Shown here piece after piece: positions 1 to 9,941 of a stretch of DNA of 64,000 nt. This stretch comes from Oncomelania hupensis (taxonomy: Eukaryota > Mollusca > Gastropoda > Littorinimorpha > Pomatiopsidae): contig CM072526.1 in assembly GCA_036898135.1 (NCBI GenBank), positions 9,691,726-9,755,725 on the forward strand. The letters are read 5' to 3'. The notes beneath the pieces were generated by a model, which saw only the letters and a list, made by a program, of their open reading frames with translations, ran no database searches and was not told where the DNA came from. A program made the position numbers and the translations under genes. How positions within the stretch are numbered: the stretch's first letter is position 1; every line of letters starts with the position of its first letter.

Positions 1-310
1 TGGTACGTGTAGGTAAAAGGGGGCTACGGGTAGGTTTAAAGGGGCATGGGTAGGCATAACGGGGATACGGGTATATATAAGGGAGTATGGTGATGGTCGA
101 TTTGTTTCATCCATACCTGCGAAACAATCAACGGGGAAGTATCAAGGAGGGTACAGGTAGGTTACAAGGGGGGAACGGAAGGTATCAAGGGGGTATGGGG
201 AGGTATCAAGTGAGTATGGTGAGGCATCAGGGGGGGGGACAGGGAGATATCAGGGGGGAGTGGGGATATAGTGAGGTATCAAGGGGGATATGGGGAGGTA
301 TTATCGTCCA
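1..310. repeat. degenerate G-rich minisatellite
   Basis: Loose tandem units of the type 'aggtatcaagggggtatggg' run through the first 300 bases and decay to both sides. The open frame at 87-422 is a by-product of this repeat and is not treated as a gene. Confidence 0.6.
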
Positions 311-871
311 AATGAAACTCGCAGGCAACAGTTGTCTCTCTGTCTACATTTTAAACAGCAACCTGTGTACCCTACAAAAACCACTAGTAATAAATAAGTT
401 AAAAGTAAAAAGCCTAAATTAAAAAGAAAAATATCCATATTGTAGTGTAAAAAAATAATAACATAAAAAAAATATTGCCCGAGGGAGATTTGAACTTAAG
501 TCGCCTGCACGGTAGGCGAATGTCTTACTAAGAGAGCTACCAAGGCTTCGTATACAGAACATCAATTTTGCGGTCTATATGGGAAAACACGCTGAAACCT
601 CGATTCGATTTTTAATTAATCAAATTTAATTAGTTAAACACAAAATTTTGTAAGATTGGTGACATGAGTGCAAAAGTGTTTTGAAACTAAATGGAAATAA
701 AACAAAATTTGCGGTATTACGGAACGGGACGTTCTTGACAGGGTTGAATCGAAACCGCGCGTGGAATGAGGCTATTGCAGTTTGTTGACATTTTGTTTAT
801 TTATTTATCTCAGAAACGGTTAAACGTTCGGTAAGGAAATGTCGGCTATAACGATTTCGCGGGTTTTGAGC
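311..871. other. AT-rich flank, no gene seen
   Basis: No coding frame or repeat structure is recognised here apart from the tRNA-like block at 477-546. The last five bases (867-871, TGAGC) are the left target-site duplication of the Ty3/gypsy element. Confidence 0.5.
477..546 (-). tRNA. tRNA-like relic (tRNA pseudogene or SINE head)
   Basis: Read on the minus strand, this block has a 5 bp anticodon stem (CGCCT/AGGCG) around the loop ACCGTGC and a B-box-like 'GTTCAAATC'. The acceptor stem pairs poorly and loop position 33 is C instead of T. It is more likely a degenerate tRNA or a tRNA-derived SINE head than a working tRNA gene. Confidence 0.3.
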
Positions 872-2191
872 TGTAACGAAAGCTCCTCTTTGGTCTAACT
901 ATACCTATATCTAAGTGAATGGATAAATAAAACAGACGAAAGAATCACTAACTATCTTATCTAGTCTTTCACTCAGAAACAAGGTATTTGTTTAGTGATG
1001 TGAATGTCTATTCTGCCTGTGCGCGTTCTCCCGTTCTTTCTTCTAATACAACTAACTCTGACTCCAATTATCTGTCACACCCTCTTATAATACAAAATAC
1101 GACAAACACATATATATATTATCTTACAAACATTCTAAATCAATATTTCCACGAGTACAACTCGTCTTCAAAACCCACCTCACAAATATTTTCAAATAAT
1201 CATGTACAGAACAGTAGAAAAACGAATACTAACAGTTTGCTTTGTGCCACACAATATTATAAGTCCAAAGGAATTATTCACAATATTATAAGTCCAAAGA
1301 GTTATTCACAATATTATAAGTCCAAAGAATTGTTCACAATATTATAAGTCCAAAGAATTGTTCACAATATTATAAGTCCACAGAATTATTCACAATATTA
1401 TAAGTCCACAGAACTATTCACAATATTATAACTCCACGACTCCCACTGTCATAATCTCTCTACCTACACCGTCTTTCCCCCTTCGTCGCTCTTCTCTCAT
1501 TCTACTCCTCCTCTTCTTCTTCGTCGCACTTCTCTCTTCGTCAGCTCTCCTCTTCGTCAGCTCTTCTCTTCGTCAGCTCTTCTATCTTCGTCGGCCCTTC
1601 ACTTCGTCGGCTCTTCCCTTCGGCAGTTTTTTCTCTCTTCGTCAGCTCTCTCTCTCTCTTTACGTCAGCTCTTCTTTTTTCGTCAGTTCTTCTCTCTTCG
1701 TCGGCTCATCTCTTCGTCAGCTCTCCTCTTCATCAGCTCTTCTCTTCGTCAGCTCTCTCGTCTTCTTCTCGCTTCCTCTTCTTCTTCTTCGTATTCTTCT
1801 TCTTCTCTCTTCCTGTTCCCCTTCTTCTCTCTTCCTGTTCCCCTTCTCACTTCCTCTTCTTCTCTTCTGCTTCACTTCTTCTTCGTCGTATTCTTCTTCT
1901 CTCTTCTCCTTCTCCTTCTCACTTATTCTTCTCCTATCTTCTTCTCCTCCTTCTCACTTCTTCTTCTTCTATGTAGCCCCGCTACAGGTCTCTCACTCTA
2001 CAGGGAAATTATCAGCGAACACTATCGCCAGAGAGCACACACCCTCTCTCCACTCAAAACATACGAAGACTGACAAAAATCCAGCTCACTAATTTGCCGC
2101 CAACTAAAAATTCGTGACGTCATTGACTAGTAGGCCTATATTACTACAACCGTACTGTCAATGTCTTATACACAAATATCGGTCCGTGACA
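872..2191 (-). repeat. 3' LTR of Ty3/gypsy element 1
   Basis: A 1320 bp LTR bounded by TG...CA. It contains a run of 'cacaatattataagtccaaag' repeats (about 1250-1430) and then a ~550 bp almost pure pyrimidine tract built on 'CTTCGTCAGCTCTT' motifs (about 1430-1980). It matches 8169-8409 plus 9942-10967 with only a few differences. Confidence 0.93.
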
Positions 2192-2206
2192 ATACCCCCT
2201 TCCCGA
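2192..2206 (-). other. polypurine tract of Ty3/gypsy element 1
   Basis: On the minus strand the bases directly before the 3' LTR read GGGAAGGGGGTAT. This is the expected primer for plus-strand DNA synthesis. Confidence 0.75.
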
Positions 2207-2468
2207 ATAAAAGAAAACGACCGAGTTTTCTTTAGATTTTTCAAAGAAAAATAAATACAATCAATATTCCATCAACACAATTTTTTTACCACTATGTACA
2301 ATAACAATACCATCATTATGAACAGCAAAATCAACAACCCCACAACAACACAATTTGTCAAATCAGAATATTTATAGATATGTAAGAACAAAAAACCCAT
2401 CAAGTTCACAATCAAACAATCATAACAGCAGTTATTGTTGTACAAGTGAATACAGCACACAAGAATAT

Positions 2469-4349
2469 CTATGGTACAGATTGATCAACATTTGATCTTG
2501 ACAATGCATCAGCAAACGTGTTAGCATGACCAGGTAGCGGTTTGATCTCAAAATGAAATTCCTGAAGAGCCAAAGCCCAACGTGTAATTCTGGAATTTTT
2601 AAACTGACTGGACCGCAAGTAAACCAAATGTTTATGATCAGTTTCGAGCTCAAATTTCCTTCCCCACAAATATTTTGACAACTTTGTGAGAGCCCACACA
2701 ATAGCTAAACATTCTCGCTCAATCGTGCTATATCTTGTTTCCCTATCCAGCAACTTTCGGCTCACACATGTGACAGGATGCAAATCACCATCGTGTTCCT
2801 GAAAGAGAACAGCACCAATGCCGAAAGAACTCGCGTCAGTGCGGACAGTAAATGGACGCGTAATATCTGGTAACACCAGCACTGGAGGGCTTGACAACAC
2901 TTTCTGGACAGCTCGGAGAGCATCAGCACAATCCTTTGTCCATAAGATCTGTTTGTGCGCACCTGATTTTATCAGATCAGTAAGAGGTTTAGTAACCGCA
3001 GCGAAATTTTGAACATAACGTCTGTAGTAACTGATCAGTCCCATGAGTGCGCGAACTTGCCTTTTACTTTTTGGTATTTCAAGTGCCAAAATCTTTTTCA
3101 CTTTCTGAGTTTCTGGTTTCAATCTACCCTGACCAACAATGTGTCCTAAGAATTCTAATTCCTGACAACCCGCATAGATCTTTGACGGTCTGGCGGTAAG
3201 TCCAGCGTCATGCAACTTTGAAAGGACGCCTCGCACATGTACGAGATGTTCGTTCCAAGTCACACTTTTGACAAGGATATCATCAAAGAAGTTGACCGAC
3301 GATACTTCTTCGAGTTTTAACAAACGCATCATTCGTGCGAAAGTTGCTGGAGCCGAAACCAAGCCAAATGGCATACGAATCCATTGAAAAAGACCAACGT
3401 GAGTTGCAAAAGCTGTTTTTGGTCTATCGAGAGGGCTCACCAAAATTTGCCAGTACCCCTTCGAAAGGTCAATCTTAGTAAAATATGAACCATCTGCCAA
3501 CTCTGCAAATAATTCATCTGAGTTTGGGATAGGCTCAGCGTCAAAAACAGTGACCTTGTTAAGCTGCCTATAATCCACGCAAAACCTAGTAGACCCGTCT
3601 TTCTTTTCAACCAGTACAACTGGTGATGAGTATGGCGACAGAGAATGTTCAATAACCCCCATATCTAACATTGACTTAACCTCCCTCTCTACTTTCTCTT
3701 TTGTGGACAATGGTAAGTCATACGGTCTAAGTCTGACCGGTGAATCTGAAGTCAAATTGACAACATGAAACAAATTTCCAGTAAATGTACCAGGGTAAGA
3801 GGTCAATATGGGTACAAAATCAGCAAAAACATTGTAAAGCTGTTGTTTCTGATAATTAGACAGTGTATCATCAAAATGAATATCAGCAATAGTTTCTGTG
3901 TTTGTAGTTGATACTGTGGGAATGGTTACATCATCCGAGTCAGATTCGGCTGGTATAACAGCAACAACTGCAATTTCATGTGATCTATGATCATTGTCTT
4001 GAACCACAATGTCATGCGGATCCACCCTTTGAGCAGCTGCATCAGGGCATGCCTGCGTATTTCCTTCTAATGGTACAATATCATTCCATGGAATGTCAGA
4101 ACAATGTCCCTGAGATACAACCGTAGGCAGCCTACCTTCACAACTCGTTTGTGCACTCTGAGAGCATTCTAGAGCAATCTGAGCTGTGGGTTTGCGCCTA
4201 AAATACGTTTTGAGCATATTGGCATGATATACCTTTGTTTTTCCCTGAACACAGATTTTGTAATCTGGATGCATGGCCTTCACAACTTTAAAAGGTCCCT
4301 TCCATTGCATGAGCAGTTTGTTTGAATCTGTCGGGAGTAAATGTAACAC
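2469..4349 (-). CDS. Ty3/gypsy pol, distal part: integrase tail, reverse transcriptase, RNase H
   Basis: This 626-codon frame begins inside the GPY/F module that ends Ty3/gypsy integrases (QWKGPF near residue 16, followed by the HANMLKTYF segment). The reverse transcriptase follows: the VDYRQLNK motif near residue 258, FTKIDLSKGYWQI, the MPFGL block and the catalytic FFDDILV near 353. RNase H has RTDASSFG near 503, a TIERECLA block and ends with the chromodomain-less 'HANTFADALSR'. The catalytic acidic residues are all present. The frame stops soon after RNase H with no integrase downstream, because the integrase is in the upstream frame. The start is not a true initiation codon: the frame is entered from upstream across an A-rich run near 4400, by frameshift or through an indel. 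Confidence 0.93.
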   Translation of the reverse strand: MLHLLPTDSNKLLMQWKGPFKVVKAMHPDYKICVQGKTKVYHANMLKTYFRRKPTAQIALECSQSAQTSCEGRLPTVVSQGHCSDIPWNDIVPLEGNTQACPDAAAQRVDPHDIVVQDNDHRSHEIAVVAVIPAESDSDDVTIPTVSTTNTETIADIHFDDTLSNYQKQQLYNVFADFVPILTSYPGTFTGNLFHVVNLTSDSPVRLRPYDLPLSTKEKVEREVKSMLDMGVIEHSLSPYSSPVVLVEKKDGSTRFCVDYRQLNKVTVFDAEPIPNSDELFAELADGSYFTKIDLSKGYWQILVSPLDRPKTAFATHVGLFQWIRMPFGLVSAPATFARMMRLLKLEEVSSVNFFDDILVKSVTWNEHLVHVRGVLSKLHDAGLTARPSKIYAGCQELEFLGHIVGQGRLKPETQKVKKILALEIPKSKRQVRALMGLISYYRRYVQNFAAVTKPLTDLIKSGAHKQILWTKDCADALRAVQKVLSSPPVLVLPDITRPFTVRTDASSFGIGAVLFQEHDGDLHPVTCVSRKLLDRETRYSTIERECLAIVWALTKLSKYLWGRKFELETDHKHLVYLRSSQFKNSRITRWALALQEFHFEIKPLPGHANTFADALSRSNVDQSVP

Positions 4350-7003
4350 TTCATCATCTTCAGCAAAGAATCTTGGCTTCGATTTCTGATCGTGATAAAG
4401 TTTTTTTTTTTTTTCTCTGCTAATTTGATGTTATCCTGAGCCATTTCACAAGATTCCAGGATCCTGTTCTTCAAATCGAAAACGTACTGGTACATTGGCT
4501 TCGCATCTTCGGCTTGCGTTTGCGACCATACGCTCGCAAGGAGTTGTATTGGACCTCTAGCCTGACGGCCGAACAACAATTCAAAAGGTGAAAAACCCGT
4601 ACTTTCATTGGGAAGTTCCCTGCATGCGAACAAGACCGCTGGCAAGTAGCGATGCCAAGATTTAGGTTGTTTATGTATAAGTTTCTTTAGCATAGGCTTG
4701 AGCGTTCCATGAAAGCGTTCAACACATCCATTTGACTGTGCATGGTATGGTGATGTGTGGATTGCCTTTATGGACAATAGATGATGGATACCTTTCATCA
4801 GTTCAGAGTTAAACTGGGTTCCACAGTCCGACAAAACTTCCTGGGGACACCCCATGCGCGTGAAGACCGAAAACAACGCTTCACCGACTGAAACTGAATC
4901 AATATTTTTGAGCGGTATAGCTTCAGGATACCGTGTTGCCACATCAATGACTGACAAAATGTACCTGTGTCCCTCTTCGGACGGTGGCGAAATTGGCCCT
5001 ACCAAGTCAATTGCGACCCGTTTAAACGGCTCAGAAATCGAAGGCATTTTCTCCAACGGTACTGGGCAGTTTCTACCTTTTTGAGATACTTTCTGGCAGA
5101 TATCACAGGTTTTAACATAAGTTTTTGTATCCTTTGTAACACCAGGCCAAAAACATTCAGATGTAATTCTACCAGTGGTCCTACGGATACCACAATGCCC
5201 TGCCATGATGGTGTCATGCGCTGTGATAAGCACTGATGACCGTAAGGGCGTCGGTACCACCAATTGGTCCAGAATCTGTGTTTTTTTCTCATGGTGTCTG
5301 TGCAGTATGTCATCCTGAATGTAGTATGAAACAGTTGAGGACCCTAACGTCTTAACTTCACCTATTTCAGCTAAGTGGAACAATGGTAACAAAGTTTCAT
5401 CTTTCTTCTGCATACTAGCAAATTCTGCAGGGGTAATGCTCAGATCTTGTGTCACAGCACTAAGAGGCTTACTGGGAATGCTTTCTCTTTTAGTTTGAGC
5501 ACGTGTAGTCACGCAAGCTGTATGATCTTGGGTGAGGGCAGAAGTCGCCACACTCGAGATAGGGTCTGAGACTCCCGGAAGATTTCCCAAAATCAAATCT
5601 GCAACCGGCCTATCTATCACACAGCACAACACCGGACCAATGAAAAACGGAGTCTCTATGAGAACTTTTGCAAGAGGAAATTCTTCCAATTTCCCTCCAA
5701 ATGACCAACATTTGCAAGTATGACCCGTGTACTGATCTTCCCCAACCAAACGTTTTCTCACTCCACAGACAGTAGCCCCTGTGTCCCTGAGAACGCTTGC
5801 ATACCGGCCATTCACAGTACCAGGTACTAGATGTAGATGACCACAGTTTTCGTCACAAATCGAGCATACTACTTCCGTAACATGTGTGGCCTGAATCTGA
5901 GATTGTTCTTCACATTCATGCTCTGTACCGGTATGATATTCCTCGGCAACTGCCGCACAGCCATATTTTGAAGGACATACTGCAGCAATGTGTCCAAACC
6001 CCTGACAGTTATAGCACTTAACTGGATATCTACCTTTACTCTTTGATGGTGAACCCCTGTTAGCTGGTTGAAAACTGTTTCTAGGTTGAAACCCCCCACG
6101 GATAGAAGAAGTTTGATTTGACCCCGACTGGGTTGCCTGTTGAGTCGGTCTAACCTGAGACCCAGCGCCACGGAACTGTCCGGAATATGGTAATCTATAC
6201 CCATCCCGCTGCTGAGCACGAAAGAAACTCCCCCGAGAATTATCATTCCCGTGAAATCGAGTCTGGTATGCCTGATTTTGGTTAACAGGTTGAGACACTG
6301 AAGCAGAACCAAAAATTTTATCCTCAGCCTTTCTCGCCAGTTTCTTTTCGGGGTGTGCAACGCGGAATGCTTCGGCACTCTGAACTAGAGCATCAAACTC
6401 TTTCAAATTTCTTTCTTTCAAAAAAATTGTCAAATCCTTAGAAACAGATGCATAAAATTGTTCGCACAACATAAGGTTAAAAAGACCATTATATGTGCTC
6501 TGGCATTCAGCCAACTGGATCCATCTCTCAAAAAGGTGAGAAAATTTCTTTGAAAATGTTATAAAGCTTTCCCCCACTTCCGGTCTAACAGCCCTAAACT
6601 TCTCTCTAAACCCGTCTGCTGTACATTGAAACTTCTTGAGTAACTCAGCCTTCAGATCCTCATAAGTAACAGTACCCGATGCTGACAGTGAGTGGTAAAC
6701 TTCAATGGCAGGACCTTGCAGAAGTGCAGCCAAATATACAACCCACTTATTTCTATCACAGTTCAGCGAAGTAACGTGAGATTCAAAACGGTAAAAAAAA
6801 GCATCTATATCATCTTTGTCCTCCCTGAAAATAGGAAGCCGAGGCAGTTTTGGCGTATTTGGGTTATACCGAACTTTAGGAAAGGTTTGATCTGACCCAG
6901 CAGTATTCTGATTCAACTGGAGTTCTAGTTCTTTTTCCTTAATCCGCATAGCTTCTTTATCAAGCTCAAATTGCATCTCTTTCGCTCTAAGCTCACTTTC
7001 CAT
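4280..7003 (-). CDS. Ty3/gypsy gag-protease-integrase frame
   Basis: A 907-codon frame. Residues 1-300 are a gag-like region opening with a charged coiled-coil segment. A CCHC zinc knuckle (CYNCQGFGHIAAVC) is near residue 331, followed by a retropepsin-like protease with DTGA near 406 and a DLILG block near 470. The integrase has an HHCC-type zinc domain (H near 601, CDIC near 632) and a catalytic core with D near 664 (IDLVGP), D near 723 (SDCGTQF) and E 36 residues further on (CVERFHG). That is the D,D35E spacing. After the core, the frame runs into a long A-run (T-run at about 4400-4413) and goes out of phase with the GPY/F module, which continues in the 2469-4349 frame. Finding the integrase here, ahead of reverse transcriptase, is the main oddity. 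Confidence 0.93.
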   Translation of the reverse strand: MESELRAKEMQFELDKEAMRIKEKELELQLNQNTAGSDQTFPKVRYNPNTPKLPRLPIFREDKDDIDAFFYRFESHVTSLNCDRNKWVVYLAALLQGPAIEVYHSLSASGTVTYEDLKAELLKKFQCTADGFREKFRAVRPEVGESFITFSKKFSHLFERWIQLAECQSTYNGLFNLMLCEQFYASVSKDLTIFLKERNLKEFDALVQSAEAFRVAHPEKKLARKAEDKIFGSASVSQPVNQNQAYQTRFHGNDNSRGSFFRAQQRDGYRLPYSGQFRGAGSQVRPTQQATQSGSNQTSSIRGGFQPRNSFQPANRGSPSKSKGRYPVKCYNCQGFGHIAAVCPSKYGCAAVAEEYHTGTEHECEEQSQIQATHVTEVVCSICDENCGHLHLVPGTVNGRYASVLRDTGATVCGVRKRLVGEDQYTGHTCKCWSFGGKLEEFPLAKVLIETPFFIGPVLCCVIDRPVADLILGNLPGVSDPISSVATSALTQDHTACVTTRAQTKRESIPSKPLSAVTQDLSITPAEFASMQKKDETLLPLFHLAEIGEVKTLGSSTVSYYIQDDILHRHHEKKTQILDQLVVPTPLRSSVLITAHDTIMAGHCGIRRTTGRITSECFWPGVTKDTKTYVKTCDICQKVSQKGRNCPVPLEKMPSISEPFKRVAIDLVGPISPPSEEGHRYILSVIDVATRYPEAIPLKNIDSVSVGEALFSVFTRMGCPQEVLSDCGTQFNSELMKGIHHLLSIKAIHTSPYHAQSNGCVERFHGTLKPMLKKLIHKQPKSWHRYLPAVLFACRELPNESTGFSPFELLFGRQARGPIQLLASVWSQTQAEDAKPMYQYVFDLKNRILESCEMAQDNIKLAEKKKKNFITIRNRSQDSLLKMMKCYIYSRQIQTNCSCNGRDLLKL

Positions 7004-7236
7004 TTTTTTGTTTCCCTTTCATTCTCCCACTGAAGTTTCTTTTCTTCTTTCTCCCACTGAAGTTTCTTTTCATCATTCTCCAACTGAAGTTTCTTTTCCT
7101 CCCTTTCCCTAGCTCTGTCATGCCTTTCCATACACTGGTTAACATATTCTTGTATTTTGTCATCCTTATACCCTAACTTTTGAGCTTGAACAAGAAAAGT
7201 CTCAAACAGAGCATTATAGTCATCAGTGGACGTCAT
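6925..7236 (-). CDS. Ty3/gypsy gag N-terminus
   Basis: A 103-codon frame starting MTSTDDYNALFETF and running into a Glu/Lys/Arg-rich predicted coiled coil with tandem 'KKLQWEKEE' units. The same coiled-coil register continues in the 4280-7003 frame, so gag starts at 7236 and changes frame around the A7 run near 7006-7012. The ATG lies about 930 bases inside the 5' LTR, after a leader without other long frames. Confidence 0.7.
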   Translation of the reverse strand: MTSTDDYNALFETFLVQAQKLGYKDDKIQEYVNQCMERHDRAREREEKKLQLENDEKKLQWEKEEKKLQWENERETKKWKVSLERKRCNLSLIKKLCGLRKKN

Positions 7237-8149
7237 AATGTCACACTATAACCACTAATAACGAATAATAATTAATTGTTTTTCTTTGTTATAAGTCCAG
7301 GCTATACAGATAATATTTAGTAACAAGTGTCTTTTTTTCCTTTAGATCAAGTTGTTGGATATCATAGCACAATACAACCACACAATATAACCATACACTT
7401 GACCCAGAGAAATAAAGATCTAAACAATTAAATACACAAGCAATAAACTATGTTATACTATATATACATAAGTCCAAAATAAACAAAGAAATGTCGAAAT
7501 TTTTTTAACAAAATAATCCAAACCTAATTCCAAGTGTAATAACCGATAATAAATCCAGCAAATATTATTTAATAAACAAACAAACTACCCTAATAACTAT
7601 ACCCAAAACCAGCTAAAAAGAAAAAACAAACAAACAAAAAACAACAAAAAACACCACCAGTACCGGAAACCAAGGTCAAGTTCACAAAATGTAACCACAG
7701 AAAACTAAGAATCAAATACAAGTCACAAATGATACAACAAGAATTATTCCCAATACAATTTTTCCCCCCCCCCAAAAAAAAAAAACTTCCAAAAACCTAT
7801 GATAATTAAAATAAGGGTGTGACAGAGCTAACAAAGAAAAGTATACTAAAGGACAGAATAAATAATAACGGTAGTAGAAATGAGCTAAGATGAAATAATA
7901 ATTACAATAGGAAGAGAAATGATACTAGTTCCTCTCTGACCCAGAAAAAATTATGTACAATTAGATCAGACCCGCAAGAGATAGAGCTGGAGGCGGGGAT
8001 TAATTAATAAATACAAATATTCATTTATTCTTTTGAGAAACAAATTACAACAACAAACCAACACTCAAAGATAACGAGACAAAAACTTCTTATTATTCAA
8101 ACAACTCTGCCTACCTCACACTCCACACTATGCCTACTCTAACCTCTAA
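7237..8149 (-). other. 5' leader of Ty3/gypsy element 1
   Basis: AT-rich sequence between the primer-binding site and the gag start. It contains homopolymer runs (C9/A11 near 7765-7787) and no supported coding frame. Confidence 0.6.
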
Positions 8150-8167
8150 CGGATTGAAGGGTCACCA
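8150..8167 (-). other. primer-binding site of Ty3/gypsy element 1
   Basis: On the minus strand the 5' LTR end (CGTTACA) is followed, after two bases, by TGGTGACCCTTCAATCC. A TGG start is complementary to the CCA end of a tRNA. The primer tRNA was not identified. Confidence 0.55.
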
Positions 8168-8409
8168 CTGTAACGAAAGCTCCTCTTTGGTCTAACTATA
8201 CCTATATCTAAGTGAATGGATAAATAAAACAGACGAAAGAATCACTAACTATCTTATCTAGTCTTTCACTCAGAAACAAGGTATTTGTTTAGTGATGTGA
8301 ATGTCTATTCTGCATGTGCGCGTTCTCCCGTTCTTTCTTCTAATACAACTAACTCTGACTCCAATCACAAAAAGTCACACCCTCTTATAATACAAAATAC
8401 GACAAACAC

Positions 8410-9941
8410 CTATCCTATCCTATCCTGTCCCGTAACCCGAAGGTCGTAGGGGCACCACAGATGATCGTTTAACCAGCATACTCCATCTTTCTCTGTCCTC
8501 AGCAGCCCTGATGGCTTCGCTCAGTGTCAAACCAGTCCATTCTCGAATGTTGTCCTCCCACCTCTTTTTCGGTCTCCCTCTTCTTCTACCTCCTTGCACT
8601 GTGCCTTGCAGAATAGTCTTTGCAAGGCCTGATGATCTGGTGACGTGGCCATACCACCGAAGTTTCCGTTTCTTCACCACTGTTAGCAGGTCATCGTGTT
8701 GTCCAATGGCTTGTGTGATGGTCTGTCGGACTTCGTCGTTGGTGATGTGTTGGGTATAGGAAATGCCCAGAAGTCTTCTGTAGCACCTCATCTCCATGCT
8801 TTGTATTCTTCGTTGGAGATCTGCTGTGAGGGTCCATGCTTCGCAAGCATATAGGAAGATGGAGATGACAAGGGAGCGCAGCAGTCTTACTTTGGAATGT
8901 AGACTGATGGTCCTGTCTTTCCAAATGGGCTTCAACCTTGTCAGGGCAGCAGTTGTTTGTGCGATCCTGGAGAGGACTTCCTGTCGGGACCCATTGTCTG
9001 ATACAATGGCTCCTAAATATTTGAAGCTATGCACTGTGTCGAGGGATTGGCCTTGGACTTTGATGTCCGTATTGATGCCATTGGTGTTGTTGGTCATCAT
9101 TTTGGTCTTCTCTGCACTTATTTCCATTCCATAGGCTTTGGAGGTGGTGTCAAGCCTCTGTACCAGCTGTTCAAGTTCTTGTTCCTCTCCAGCCAATCCA
9201 TCAATGTCATCTGCAAAACGAAGATTGGAGATTGCTCTACCCCCTATGCTGACTGTGCCTTCATGGTCTGCAAGAGCATCCGACATGATGCGCTCTAGGA
9301 AGATGTTGAAGAGTGTTGGAGAGAGTAGGCATCCTTGACGCACACCGATTGTTGTTCTGAACCAATTCCCGATGGCTCTGTTGTGGAGGACTGCACTGGT
9401 AGCCTTGTCATACAGGCTTTTGATGACTTCAATAATTTTAGGGCTGATGTTGTACACTTTCATTGTTGCCCATAGAGCTGCATGCCAGACTCGGTCAAAC
9501 GCCTTCTTGAAGTCTATGAACACATGATATAGATGTTGTTGGTGCTGTAGGTATTTCTCACAGATTATTCTGAGGTTGAAAATCTGCTCAGTGGTACTTC
9601 GCCCTGCCCTGAATCCTGCTTGTTCTTCAGCTATGATTTGTTCAGCTTGGGGTTTCAACCTGTTGAGTATTATTTTCAGGAGGACCTTGCTGGGATGGCT
9701 GATGAGGCTGATGGTCCGGTAATTTTCACACTCCTGAAGGTTACCTTTTTTGGGAAGAGTGATGACAAGCGACTGGGTCCATGGTATAGGCCACTCCCCA
9801 CTCTGCCAGATCTTGTTACAGATAATGGTGAGGGCATCAATCATCGCTTCTCCTCCTGCTTGTAGCAGTTCCGCGGGTATGTTGTCCACTCCCGCTGACT
9901 TCCCTTTCTTTAGCGCTTGCACTGCTGCCTCAACTTCTTCC
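8410..9941 (-). mobile_element. 5'-truncated RTE-type LINE nested in the LTR
   Basis: A minus-strand non-LTR retrotransposon ending in a short tandem (GGATA)n tail, as is usual for RTE-type elements. It begins inside the segment between endonuclease and reverse transcriptase. There is no target duplication; instead a short target segment is lost. Confidence 0.9.
8420..9941 (-). CDS. RTE-type reverse transcriptase (5'-truncated)
   Basis: About 507 codons, open throughout. The frame starts within the linker before reverse transcriptase (GKSAGVDNIPAELL), then shows the LPKKG/NYRTISLI block, FIDFKKAFDRV, the GVRQGCLLSP motif and catalytic FADDI. The C-terminal part includes the conserved RKLRWYGHVTR and RRGRPKKRWEDNI segments typical of this LINE group. 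No RNase H follows. The frame is intact to a stop just before the (GGATA)n tail, so the copy is young, but it lacks the endonuclease and cannot be autonomous. The open frame extends a few codons upstream into LTR sequence, which is not part of the gene. Confidence 0.92.

Noticed and set aside
988..1347. 119-codon frame within the LTR (also 9750-10154)
   Set aside because: It lies in LTR sequence over the 'attataagtccaaag' repeats and has no protein-like features.
8511..9865. Plus-strand frames over the LINE (also 30620-31447 and 31859-32611)
   Set aside because: They are antisense shadows of the reverse transcriptase frame.
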